The translations under genes were made by a program, and so were the position numbers. The notes below the pieces were generated by a model. That model worked only from the letters and a program-made list of their open reading frames with translations, had not been told where the DNA came from and ran no database searches. Positions 1 through 6,844 of a stretch of 7,339 nt of DNA are shown piece by piece (the first letter of the stretch is position 1; every line of letters starts with the position of its first letter). The stretch comes from Pseudomonadota bacterium (GTDB lineage Bacteria; Pseudomonadota; Gammaproteobacteria; Burkholderiales; Gallionellaceae): contig JAJZUH010000096.1 in the NCBI GenBank assembly GCA_021847165.1, forward strand, positions 1 to 7,339. Direction: 5' to 3'.

Positions 1-527
1 TATTCGTCCAAACCCTCGCGCCGGATTTCCATCGGTTTCAAGGCCTTGCGCAGCGATACCCAGCGATTCGAGGCTTGCTCGAAGTCGCGCAACAGGCTGG
101 GGCGCAACAGCAGGAACAGGCTGACGAAAATCGCCAGCAAGGCACCCAGCAAGATGCTGAGCACCAGCCCATCCAGCAATCCGCCCGCCAGGCTTGACGG
201 CAAACTGAAACGCCTGGCGAATTCGATGATCGCATTTTGCCGATCCAGGCCGACAATAAAGGCGTACAGGATATAACCGGAGGCCAGCAATATGAGCCCG
301 GCGCTGATACGGTGATGACGGTAGAACCATGGATCGAATGCAACCGTGCGATCCAGCGTCTGATTCAGGTGCCGGGTGGATATCCAGCGGTTGAGGAGGT
401 TGCCGGCCATGCGGATGCGTTGTGGATTGAATACCAGCAGCACCCCGACGATCAGGCCCGCCATGCCGCCCACCATCAGGAAAATGACGAAGGAACGCAG
501 CAACAACGACTCGACGATTGGATTCAT
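1..527 (-). CDS. Hypothetical three-helix membrane protein, C-terminus cut by window edge
   Basis: I do not recognise this gene. The frame opens with ATG (residues MNPIVESLLL) and stays open for 175 codons to the left edge without a stop, so it is partial. GAGGTG lies 5 nt upstream of the ATG and serves as ribosome binding site. Three hydrophobic segments are visible at about residues 12-33, 75-93 and 114-141, so it is probably an inner-membrane protein. The pattern P-x3-R-x6-NRW[IV]S-x-R occurs twice (residues 35-52 and 143-160), each time just after a membrane helix, suggesting an internal duplication. It lies 135 bp downstream of the pseudopilin gene on the same strand. It could therefore be read from the pilus operon or from its own promoter; the gap holds only a lone TATGAT (positions 587-592) with no matching -35 box. 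A role with the pilus cluster is a guess from position alone. Confidence 0.8.
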   Translation of the reverse strand, partial: MNPIVESLLLRSFVIFLMVGGMAGLIVGVLLVFNPQRIRMAGNLLNRWISTRHLNQTLDRTVAFDPWFYRHHRISAGLILLASGYILYAFIVGLDRQNAIIEFARRFSLPSSLAGGLLDGLVLSILLGALLAIFVSLFLLLRPSLLRDFEQASNRWVSLRKALKPMEIRREGLDE

Positions 528-662
528 TCCGGCACCTCGCGACTTCAATTAGGATGCGACCGCGCACTGGAATCGCATTCCCAAGCATCATAGCTCAAGC
601 GCTGACCGACGTGGCGAAAGCTGCCATCGTTTATCAAGGCCCCACCGCTATAAGGCCCTCGC

Positions 663-1184
663 TCAGTCGAACCAGTGGTACGGCTCTGTGGGCGCAAACA
701 AGGACGAGGCCAATTCCTTTTGTCCGCCTGCTGCCGCGCCTGCCGGCGTCTCGAATTGCAGCTGGACGTGGAAGCGTATCCATTTCTGGCCATCTTTGCC
801 GGGCGTGAAATAATCGCTGCGATCCAGCACGTAGATCAGATCGTGCGATTTAAGGTCGAACATCCAGTGCCCCGGTGTAACCGTCCTTGCCGTCGGGTCG
901 AAGAATTCGCCTGAATAATTCTTGGGCTTCTGTTGCAGCCAGTTCATCGGATTGTCGCTGGCAAGCGCGCCGAGTTCTTTCTCGTTGGCGGCTCCGCGCA
1001 CCATCAACGAACCCGTACGCATCACCAGCGCGCTTTGCATGGCTCCGGCGATCTGTTCCATGGCAGCCTTTTCCGCCTGCTCCTGGTAATACGGAATGCG
1101 GCTGAGGAACAGGCCGGCCAGGATCGCCACGATCGAGATGACGATAATCAGCTCAAGCAGCGTGAATCCGCGTTGTGCCTTCAT
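663..1184 (-). CDS. Type IV prepilin-like protein (pseudopilin with N-terminal methylation motif)
   Basis: A 173-residue protein with a class III (prepilin) leader: MKAQRG, then FTLLE, then a hydrophobic helix to about residue 27. Prepilin peptidase would cut after Gly6, leaving Phe as residue 1 and Glu at mature position 5, which pilins need for assembly. The helix continues as an amphipathic stretch rich in E, Q and A (about 33-50), followed by a globular part containing NPMNWLQQKPKNYSGEF and GHWMFDLKSHDLIYVL. The mature part has no cysteine, so there is no C-terminal disulfide loop. I chose the ATG at 1184 because it overlaps the stop of the upstream platform gene as ATGA and gives a standard 6-residue leader; AAGGTGG lies 10 nt before it. 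A GTG ten codons earlier would spoil the leader. By family knowledge such proteins are pilus or pseudopilus subunits. Major versus minor subunit cannot be decided here. Confidence 0.9.
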   Translation of the reverse strand: MKAQRGFTLLELIIVISIVAILAGLFLSRIPYYQEQAEKAAMEQIAGAMQSALVMRTGSLMVRGAANEKELGALASDNPMNWLQQKPKNYSGEFFDPTARTVTPGHWMFDLKSHDLIYVLDRSDYFTPGKDGQKWIRFHVQLQFETPAGAAAGGQKELASSLFAPTEPYHWFD

Positions 1185-2422
1185 CGATGCAATGCCACCT
1201 TGCCAAGGTCCCACATCGGCAGGAAGATGCCCAGTGCCAGCACCAGCACCAGGCCGCCCAACAGGACGATCAGGATGGGCTCGATGTTCGCACTCAGGGT
1301 TTTGATCTCGTATTCCACTTCGCGCTCGTACATGCCGGCGATCTCGAACATGAGGCCGTCCATGTCGCCCGTCTCTTCGCCCACAGCGATCATCTGCAGC
1401 ACGGTGGGGTTGAACACCCCGGTGGCCGTCGCCGTGCGCAAGATGCTCTCGCCGCGCTCCACGCCGTCGCGCATCTGTTCCACACGGCTACGCATGAATT
1501 CGTTATCCACCACCAGCGCGACGGAGTTCAATCCCTGCACGATGGGAACGCCGCTCTTGAAGGACAGCGCCAGGCTGCGGGCAAAGCGCGCCAGCGTCGC
1601 CTTCATGATGATCCGCCCTGCAATCGGGATGTGGAACTTGTAACGATCCCATTTATAGCGCCCGTCCACGGTGCCGATCCATGAACGGAACGCGACCACC
1701 GCACCTATCAGCACCGCCAGCAGGATCGGCCAGTAATGCACCATGAAACCGGAGAAACCCATCAGGATCCTGGTCATCAGCGGCAGCTCGGCATGAAAGC
1801 CTTCAAACACCTTGGCAAACGCGGGAATGACGAAGATATTGACGATGACGATGGCGACCGCCATCGCGATCAGCACGAACATCGGGTAGCGCACCGCCGA
1901 TTTGATGCGTTCCTTCATGTCTCTCTCGAATTCGAGATGTTCATACAGCCGCAAAAAGGTGACGTCCAGCATGCCGGTCATTTCGCCGACCTGCACCATG
2001 CTAAGGTAGAACGGAGAAAAGATCTTGGGATGGCGGCGCAGCGCGGTGGAAAGCTCGCGCCCGCTGTCCAGGCTCTCGCGCAAGTCCTGCAGCATGGCTG
2101 AAAAAACCGGGTTGCGGGAAGACTCCTGCAGACCCGCCAGCGCGCGCATGATCGGCACCCCGGCCTTGAGCAGGGTATACATCTGGCGGCTGAACAGCAT
2201 CAGTTCCAGCGCATCGACCTTGTTCTCGGCAGTAAGCCGCTTCCACAGGCTGATCTCGGGATTGCTGCCGCTCCGCACTGCTTGCGTGGTCAGCTTGATT
2301 TCGGTTGGCGTGATGCCGGTGTTCAGCAACTGGTCGGCGATGACGCCACTGTCCGCGCCCTCCAGCGAGCCCTGCACCAGATCGCCGCGCGAGCTTCTTC
2401 CCTTATAGGCGAATACCGGCAT
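1181..2422 (-). CDS. mshG: Type II secretion/type IV pilus inner-membrane platform protein, GspF/PilC/MshG family
   Basis: A 413-residue polytopic protein, the usual length for the family, which forms the inner-membrane platform coupling the assembly ATPase to pilin extrusion. It starts MPVFAYKGR, a typical GspF opening. Two T2SSF domains are visible: about 71-200, starting FSRQMYTLLKAGVPI, and about 273-402, starting ARFARSLALSFKSGVPI. Each carries the family's conserved acidic turn (QVGEMTG at 144-150, AVGEETG at 346-352). Hydrophobic helices lie at about 180-200, 228-247 and 380-402. The ATG overlaps the ATPase stop by one base (TGATG), and its own stop overlaps the pseudopilin start (ATGA), implying coupled translation. 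The mshG name rests on the adjacent MshE-like ATPase and the E-then-G order of MSHA pilus loci. A plain GspF-family label is the safe call. Confidence 0.93.
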   Translation of the reverse strand: MPVFAYKGRSSRGDLVQGSLEGADSGVIADQLLNTGITPTEIKLTTQAVRSGSNPEISLWKRLTAENKVDALELMLFSRQMYTLLKAGVPIMRALAGLQESSRNPVFSAMLQDLRESLDSGRELSTALRRHPKIFSPFYLSMVQVGEMTGMLDVTFLRLYEHLEFERDMKERIKSAVRYPMFVLIAMAVAIVIVNIFVIPAFAKVFEGFHAELPLMTRILMGFSGFMVHYWPILLAVLIGAVVAFRSWIGTVDGRYKWDRYKFHIPIAGRIIMKATLARFARSLALSFKSGVPIVQGLNSVALVVDNEFMRSRVEQMRDGVERGESILRTATATGVFNPTVLQMIAVGEETGDMDGLMFEIAGMYEREVEYEIKTLSANIEPILIVLLGGLVLVLALGIFLPMWDLGKVALHR

Positions 2423-4125
2423 CAGTCTTCCACTTGATTGCTGATACGCATGACTTCTGCGACCGTGGTGCGCCCCAGTTTCATTTCACGCAATGCCGCA
2501 TCGAGCAAGGTCCGTCCCTTGAGGTGGTCGCGCGCGACCTGCATGAAATACGAGTTGTCCTCGTGCGCTGCCGCATCCACCAGCTCCTGCCCCATCTCCA
2601 GCATCTCGTACACGCCCATGCGGCCGTGATAACCGGTGCCATTGCAGTGCGAGCAACCGCGGCCATGCAGCAGCGTACCCCTATCGCCGGACGACACTCC
2701 CTCCACCTGCAGCCATTCCGCTTCCTGGGGAGTGGGGATGTGCGTCTCGCTGCAGCTTTCGCACACGCGGCGCAGCAGGCGCTGCGCCAGCACAGCCTGC
2801 ACCGAAGAGGCAACCATGTATTTCGGCACCCCCATGTCGACCAGGCGGAACAGCGTACCCGCCGTGTCGCGCGTGTGCAGCGTGGAGAACACGAGGTGTC
2901 CCGTCATCGCCGCGCGCATGCCGATCTGCGCCGTTTCTGCATCGCGCATTTCGCCCACGAGGATGATGTCGGGGTCCTGGCGCAGGGCGGAACGCAGCAC
3001 GCGGGAGAAAGTCAGCTCGATCTTCTCGTTCACCTGCACCTGGTTGATGCCGGGCAAGCGGTATTCCACCGGATCTTCCACGGTGATGATCTTCTGGTCG
3101 ACGGTGTTGATCTCGGCCAGGCCCGCATACAGCGTGGTGGTCTTGCCGCTGCCGGTGGGTCCGGTGACGAGCACCATGCCGTTGCTGCGCTGGATGATCT
3201 CGCGGAATCGCTTGAGCATGTCGGGCGGCATGCCCAGCTTGTCCAGCGTCAGGAAACTGCCGCTCTGATTGAGGAGGCGCATCACCACGGATTCGCCGTA
3301 TTGCGTCGGCATGGTGGAGATACGCACATCGATCGCCTGGTCGCGCACGCGCATGTTGAAACGACCGTCCTGCGGCAGACGCTTTTCGGAAATGTCGAGA
3401 CCCGACATCAGTTTCAGGCGCAGTGCGAGGGCCTGCGCGATCTTGCTGTCGGTCTCCGTTTGCAGGTGCAATGCGCCGTCAATGCGGAAGCGTATCTGCA
3501 GACGCGATTCCTGCGGCTCGATATGGATGTCGGAAGCGCGTATCTGCGCCGCGTCGTCGAACATGGTTTGCAGCAACTTGACCACGGGCGCCTCTTCCAG
3601 CCCGACCGAATCGGTCAATGTGCCGAAGTCGATGTAGCTGTCGCCCAGTTCTTCCGAGACCTCGCGCGCCAAACCGCTGATCTCCTCGGTGCGGCGATAG
3701 ACGCGGTCGATGGTCTCCAGCAACTGGCCTTCGGTGACGACGGCGACATCGATGTCGCGCTTCAGCAGGCGCGCGACCTCGTCGAACGCAAACAGGTCGG
3801 TCGGGTCGGCCATGCCGACCAGCAGCGTGCCGTTACGTTCTTCCAGCGCCACCGCGCGGAAACGCCGCGCCTGGTTCTCCGGCAGCCGGCGGACGATCTC
3901 CAGATTGACGTTGTAATATTTAAGATTGATGTAGGGAATGCTGAGCTGCTTGGCGATGGCCTCGGATATCTGGTCTTCGCTGACAAAAGCGTTATCTACC
4001 AGTACGCGGCCGAGTTTGCGTCCGCTGCGTTTCTGCTGCTCCAATGCAAACTGGAGCTGGTCCAGCGAAATGAGTTTCTGCTGAACCAGCAGATCGCCTA
4101 AGCGGATTTTCTCCGGACGCGCCAT
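2422..4125 (-). CDS. mshE: MshE-like type IV pilus/type II secretion assembly ATPase with N-terminal MshEN domain
   Basis: A 567-residue GspE/PilB-family hexameric ATPase that powers pilus or pseudopilus assembly from the cytoplasmic face of the inner membrane. The N-terminus has two 24-residue MshEN motifs, R8-LG to Q31 and K37-LG to Q60, separated by five residues, as in cyclic di-GMP-binding MshEN domains. It then continues through QARRFRAVALEE and LLVGMADPTDLFAFDE, very like Vibrio MshE. The ATPase core has an Asp-rich box (about 190-205, ASDIHIEP), Walker A GPTGSGKTT (322-330), Walker B ending DIILVGE (386-392) and a His box TGHLVFSTLHT (408-418). Two CxxC pairs (C455/C458 and C491/C494) form the zinc-binding element typical of GspE proteins, so the enzyme looks active. 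The start is an ATG preceded by AGGGGG. It is the first gene of the cluster, with a likely promoter upstream. Binding of cyclic di-GMP is inferred from the family, and both motifs deviate at one glycine (see findings). Confidence 0.95.
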   Translation of the reverse strand: MARPEKIRLGDLLVQQKLISLDQLQFALEQQKRSGRKLGRVLVDNAFVSEDQISEAIAKQLSIPYINLKYYNVNLEIVRRLPENQARRFRAVALEERNGTLLVGMADPTDLFAFDEVARLLKRDIDVAVVTEGQLLETIDRVYRRTEEISGLAREVSEELGDSYIDFGTLTDSVGLEEAPVVKLLQTMFDDAAQIRASDIHIEPQESRLQIRFRIDGALHLQTETDSKIAQALALRLKLMSGLDISEKRLPQDGRFNMRVRDQAIDVRISTMPTQYGESVVMRLLNQSGSFLTLDKLGMPPDMLKRFREIIQRSNGMVLVTGPTGSGKTTTLYAGLAEINTVDQKIITVEDPVEYRLPGINQVQVNEKIELTFSRVLRSALRQDPDIILVGEMRDAETAQIGMRAAMTGHLVFSTLHTRDTAGTLFRLVDMGVPKYMVASSVQAVLAQRLLRRVCESCSETHIPTPQEAEWLQVEGVSSGDRGTLLHGRGCSHCNGTGYHGRMGVYEMLEMGQELVDAAAHEDNSYFMQVARDHLKGRTLLDAALREMKLGRTTVAEVMRISNQVED

Positions 4126-4169
4126 AATTCCCCCTGTGTGACTTTCCCAAACCCTGGCTGACAGAACGG

Positions 4170-4198
4170 AAATTAGCTGTTTTTCCCTGTACTGACAA
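4170..4198 (-). promoter_or_regulatory. Predicted sigma-70-type promoter for the pilus cluster
   Basis: Reading the minus strand, TTGTCA (positions 4198-4193) is followed by a 17-bp spacer and TAATTT (4175-4170). Each hexamer is close to consensus and the spacer is optimal. Transcription would start near 4163, giving a leader of roughly 37 nt that contains the AGGGGG ribosome binding site before the ATPase start. The site lies in the 93-bp region between divergent genes. No comparably good promoter for trmL is visible on the other strand. Confidence 0.55.
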
Positions 4199-4218
4199 GC
4201 CTTCTGAGTGTTTTCTTC

Positions 4219-4704
4219 ATGTTTAACGTAATACTGTTCGAGCCCGAAATCCCGCCCAACACCGGCAACATCATCCGTTTATGCGCGAATACCGGTGCCC
4301 GTCTGCACCTGATCCGCCCGCTCGGTTTCCTGCTCGATGACAAACATCTGCGCCGGGCCGGGCTGGACTATCACGAATACGCCAGTGTTCGGGAATACGA
4401 CACTCTTGTCGAATGTCTGGACAGTCTGACCGGCTCGCGCATCTTCGCCTTCACTACCAAGGCTTCGCACCCTTACCACGAAGTGCGTTACCAGCGGGGA
4501 GATGCATTCCTGTTCGGGCCGGAAAGCCGCGGCTTGCCTGCAGAGGTATTAGCAGCATTCGTGCCTGAACGGCGATTGAAATTGCCGATGCTGCCGGGCA
4601 ACCGCAGCCTGAACCTGTCGAACACCGTGGCGGTGGCGGTCTTTGAGGCCTGGCGGCAATGCGGCTATGCGGGGAGTCAGCCCATGAATTCGCTGCCCGG
4701 CTGA
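4219..4704 (+). CDS. trmL: tRNA (cytidine/uridine-34 2'-O)-methyltransferase TrmL
   Basis: A 161-residue SPOUT-class methyltransferase, close to the 157 residues of E. coli TrmL (YibK). In E. coli the enzyme uses S-adenosylmethionine to methylate the 2'-OH of the wobble nucleotide in the two leucine tRNAs with CmAA and cmnm5UmAA anticodons. Visible family blocks are [20 protein letters not shown] (residues 8-27), [15 protein letters not shown] (40-54), FGPESRGLP (98-106) and [20 protein letters not shown] near the C-terminus. The last is part of the knotted cofactor-binding region. The ATG has only a weak GAGTG ribosome binding site 8 nt upstream and no clear promoter. It is the only plus-strand gene, divergent from the pilus ATPase and tail-to-tail overlapping gpsA. 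In E. coli trmL lies near gpsA but on the same strand, so here it is inverted relative to that arrangement. Confidence 0.96.
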   Translation: MFNVILFEPEIPPNTGNIIRLCANTGARLHLIRPLGFLLDDKHLRRAGLDYHEYASVREYDTLVECLDSLTGSRIFAFTTKASHPYHEVRYQRGDAFLFGPESRGLPAEVLAAFVPERRLKLPMLPGNRSLNLSNTVAVAVFEAWRQCGYAGSQPMNSLPG

Positions 4705-5669
4705 CGGCTGAGCAGCATTTCGACGGCCTGTTCCGCCGCCAGATTTTCGTACAGTACGCGATACACCGCTTCGCAGATCGGCATCTCGACACCATGCTGC
4801 CGGGCAACGCGATGGACCTCGCGCGCTGTGTAAACGCCTTCGGCCACATGCCCCAGTTCGTCGAGAATGGCGGGTAACGACTTGCGTTGCGCCAGCAGCA
4901 TGCCGACCTGGCGGTTGCGGGAAAGATCTCCCGTGCAAGTAAGGATCAGGTCGCCCACGCCGGACAATCCGCCCAGCGTCTCGGCACGCCCGCCCATCTG
5001 CAGTCCCAGCCGCGTCATCTCTGCCAGTCCGCGCGTCAGCAGGGCGGCACGCGCATTGAGTCCCATGCGCATGCCGTCGCAGATGCCTGCGGCGATAGCC
5101 AGCACGTTCTTGATCGCACCGCCGATCTCGACTCCCACCACATCGGTGCTGGAATAGATGCGCAAACGGGAATGATGCAATGCCTTCGCCGCACGCTGTG
5201 CAAACTCGCCATCGCCGGACGCCAGCGTCAGCGCCGTGGGCAGGTTGCGCGCCACCTCCTGGGCAAAACTTGGCCCGGACAGCACACCACGCGGAAAGGA
5301 AGCAGGCAAGGTATCGGTCACGATCTGGTGCGGGAGCTGCGAGGTACCGCTCTCGAAGCCTTTGCATACCCAGATCACCGGCACTTGCACAGCGCGTTTG
5401 GCGATACGCTGCAGCGTATCGCGCAGCGCCGCCACCGGAACCGCCACGATGACCAGTTCTGCACCGGCCAAGATTTCATCCAGATCGGAAGAAAGGATCA
5501 GCCCGGCAGGGAGTTCGATATCGGGCAGGTAGCGCTGGTTGCGCTGCGACTCCCGCATCGTCTCGATCAGACGCGCATCGCGTGCCCACAGGCTGACTTG
5601 ATGGCGCGGGGCGAAACTGACTGCCAGGGCGGTTCCCCATGCGCCGGAACCCAGTACGGCGACCTTCAT
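4677..5669 (-). CDS. gpsA: Glycerol-3-phosphate dehydrogenase [NAD(P)+]
   Basis: A 330-residue cytosolic enzyme of normal family length. It reduces dihydroxyacetone phosphate to sn-glycerol-3-phosphate with NADPH or NADH, supplying the backbone for phospholipid synthesis. The N-terminal Rossmann fold shows GSGAWG (residues 7-12). It is followed by AVPVAALRD (76-84), KGFE (103-106), [13 protein letters not shown] (128-140), the catalytic-lysine block [17 protein letters not shown] (183-199, Lys187), [23 protein letters not shown] (234-256) and EGVYTA near 277. A frame 31 codons longer exists, but the ATG chosen gives [12 protein letters not shown], the canonical beginning. That ATG also overlaps the stop of the SH3 gene as TGATG. 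It is last in the yibN-grxC-secB-SH3-gpsA run. Its final 28 bp lie opposite the end of trmL, and no terminator hairpin is apparent there. Confidence 0.97.
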   Translation of the reverse strand: MKVAVLGSGAWGTALAVSFAPRHQVSLWARDARLIETMRESQRNQRYLPDIELPAGLILSSDLDEILAGAELVIVAVPVAALRDTLQRIAKRAVQVPVIWVCKGFESGTSQLPHQIVTDTLPASFPRGVLSGPSFAQEVARNLPTALTLASGDGEFAQRAAKALHHSRLRIYSSTDVVGVEIGGAIKNVLAIAAGICDGMRMGLNARAALLTRGLAEMTRLGLQMGGRAETLGGLSGVGDLILTCTGDLSRNRQVGMLLAQRKSLPAILDELGHVAEGVYTAREVHRVARQHGVEMPICEAVYRVLYENLAAEQAVEMLLSRQPGSEFMG

Positions 5670-6103
5670 CAGTCGCCCCACACGTCGCCGGATTTCAGGT
5701 AACCCGTACTGCCGTCCTCGTGTCGCACCTTGACCCAGCCGGTACCGGTGTTGCCCAGCCATTCCAGTCCGAGTTGCTGCGTTGCCTTGAACACCACCTC
5801 GGCTCCCTCGTCCGGACTGCTGCGCACGATCGCGAGCGGAACCGTCACCATGACATAGCGCTTGCTGCTCAACTGCCGTTTCTCGATCCAGAACAGCTTG
5901 CCCGAGTTGTCGCGTACCTTGACCCAGTTGGCCAATTCCACCACCTGTTCCAGCGGCAGAAAACGCGTGGCGACGAACAGCTTCTTCGCCTTGAGCGAAT
6001 TGGCGTCGTACAGGATGGCCGGCTCCGCAACCGAGACGAAATCGAAGGCATGAGACGACAGGCTCACGCCCAACAACAGCAGCGCTGTCGCCGTACGCTT
6101 CAT
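5669..6103 (-). CDS. Exported protein with two bacterial SH3-like domains
   Basis: A 144-residue protein with a clear Sec signal peptide (MKRT, a hydrophobic run to about residue 15, and probable cleavage after SSHA at residue 19). The mature part reads as two SH3-like modules: about 27-78, including LANWVKVRDNSGKLFWIEKRQL, and about 87-142, including AIVRSSPDEGAEVV and NTGTGWVKVRHEDGSTGYLKSGDVWG. The repeated WVKVR-x(3)-G-x(2)-[FG][WY] pattern is typical of bacterial SH3_3/SH3_4 or DUF1058-type domains, which often bind cell-wall peptides or other envelope ligands. No cysteines or catalytic motif are visible, so a binding or scaffolding role in the periplasm is inferred. The gene joins secB by TGATG at one end and gpsA by TGATG at the other, so it belongs to the operon. 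Its exact function is unknown to me. Confidence 0.9.
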   Translation of the reverse strand: MKRTATALLLLGVSLSSHAFDFVSVAEPAILYDANSLKAKKLFVATRFLPLEQVVELANWVKVRDNSGKLFWIEKRQLSSKRYVMVTVPLAIVRSSPDEGAEVVFKATQQLGLEWLGNTGTGWVKVRHEDGSTGYLKSGDVWGD

Positions 6104-6570
6104 CAGTGTTTGACCGCCTCAGCGGCCTGCGCCTGTTTCTGTTGCTGAAAAAGCGCCTCGAAGTTGATCGGGTTCAACAGCACCGGCGCAAATCCGCCGC
6201 GCACCGCGACATCCGATACCACTTCGCGCAGATAGGGATAGAGGATGTTTGGACAGGCCACCGCCAGCACGGTCTCCATGTCTTCGGCCGGCAGGTTGCG
6301 AATCTGGAATATGCCGGCTTGCTTGGCCTCGATCAGGAACAGCACTTTGTCCTTCTCGGCCAGCTTGGCCGTCACGGTCACGGTGACCGTAACATCGAAC
6401 ACGCCGTCCTGAATGGCAGCCGCTTGCGTATGCAGTTGCAGGTCTATCTGGGGATTCTCGCGCTCCAGGAATATCTCGGGCGCGCCCGGGACCTCCAGCG
6501 ACAGATCCTTCACATACAGTTTTTCGATATTGAAGACGGGTTGCGTGTTTGCTTGTGCTGCTTCAGTCAT
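6103..6570 (-). CDS. secB: Protein-export chaperone SecB
   Basis: A 155-residue protein, the same length as E. coli SecB. SecB works as a cytosolic tetramer that holds precursor proteins unfolded and delivers them to SecA for Sec export. Conserved stretches are FNIEKLYVKDLSLEVPGAPEIF (residues 13-34), EAKQAGIFQIRN (81-92) and, near the C-terminus, CPNILYPYLREVVSDVAVRGGFAPVLLNPINFEALF (106-141). The last includes the helix and loop that form the dimer interface. The frame extends further upstream, but this ATG (MTEAAQ) has a strong GAGGAAGAGG ribosome binding site directly before it and gives the family length. It starts 10 bp after grxC ends and its stop overlaps the SH3 gene start by one base. 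Neighbours yibN, grxC and gpsA match the E. coli order. Confidence 0.97.
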   Translation of the reverse strand: MTEAAQANTQPVFNIEKLYVKDLSLEVPGAPEIFLERENPQIDLQLHTQAAAIQDGVFDVTVTVTVTAKLAEKDKVLFLIEAKQAGIFQIRNLPAEDMETVLAVACPNILYPYLREVVSDVAVRGGFAPVLLNPINFEALFQQQKQAQAAEAVKH

Positions 6571-6580
6571 AGCCTCTTCC

Positions 6581-6844
6581 TCAGGGATTGTGCGCCAACA
6601 TGGCATCCAGTTTACCGGCCCGATCCAGTGCCGCCATGTCGTCGTACCCGCCGACATGTTCGCCGTTGATGAATATCTGCGGGACGGTACGGCGACCGGT
6701 CTTCGCTATCATCACCTCGCGCAGCTCGGGCTGCAGGTCGATGCGGATTTTCTCGATGTCCTTTATGCCCTTGCGCTGCAGCAGGTGCTCGGCACGGACA
6801 CAATAGGGGCAGACCTCCGTGCAATACATGACGATCTTAGCCAT
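6581..6844 (-). CDS. grxC: Glutaredoxin 3 (GrxC)
   Basis: An 87-residue thiol-disulfide oxidoreductase that uses glutathione to reduce protein disulfides and mixed disulfides in the cytoplasm. The thioredoxin fold shows the dithiol active site CPYC (residues 12-15), the cis-proline TVPQIFI (53-59) and the glutathione-binding GGYDD (65-69). An extra cysteine at residue 8, just before the active site (YCTEVCPYC), is visible. A longer frame exists, but the start at MAKIVMYC matches the family. That ATG overlaps the yibN stop by one base (TGATG). A second ATG immediately upstream (ATGATG) would add one methionine, so the exact initiator is uncertain by one codon. It is the second gene of the secB operon, as in E. 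coli. Confidence 0.95.
   Translation of the reverse strand: MAKIVMYCTEVCPYCVRAEHLLQRKGIKDIEKIRIDLQPELREVMIAKTGRRTVPQIFINGEHVGGYDDMAALDRAGKLDAMLAHNP

Noticed and set aside
587..592. TATGAT -10-like hexamer upstream of the left-edge membrane protein
   Set aside because: No -35-like hexamer stands at 16-18 bp and there is no extended -10 TG, so it does not support a promoter call.
632..660. Two similar direct repeats, TATCAAGGCCC and TATAAGGCCC, 17 bp apart start to start
   Set aside because: They are short and imperfect, lie just after the pseudopilin stop, and form no stable hairpin or T-run. There are too few copies for a repeat element or terminator call.
933..1684. Plus-strand frames opposite the platform and pseudopilin genes
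   Set aside because: They lie across two well-supported genes and their overlap junction, and show no family features.
2434..4101. A 555-codon open frame on the plus strand opposite the pilus ATPase
   Set aside because: The ATPase on the other strand has every expected family motif. The antisense translation is rich in His, Gln, Arg and Asp with no recognisable domain, a common by-product of GC-rich codon bias.
4887..5702. A 271-codon plus-strand frame opposite gpsA
   Set aside because: It is a shadow of gpsA, with low-complexity His/Gln/Arg composition and no motif.
6374..6390. Perfect 8+1+8 inverted repeat ACGGTCAC-G-GTGACCGT
   Set aside because: It lies inside secB where the protein reads VTVTVT. 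Alternating Val/Thr codons produce this symmetry, so an operator is not needed to explain it.
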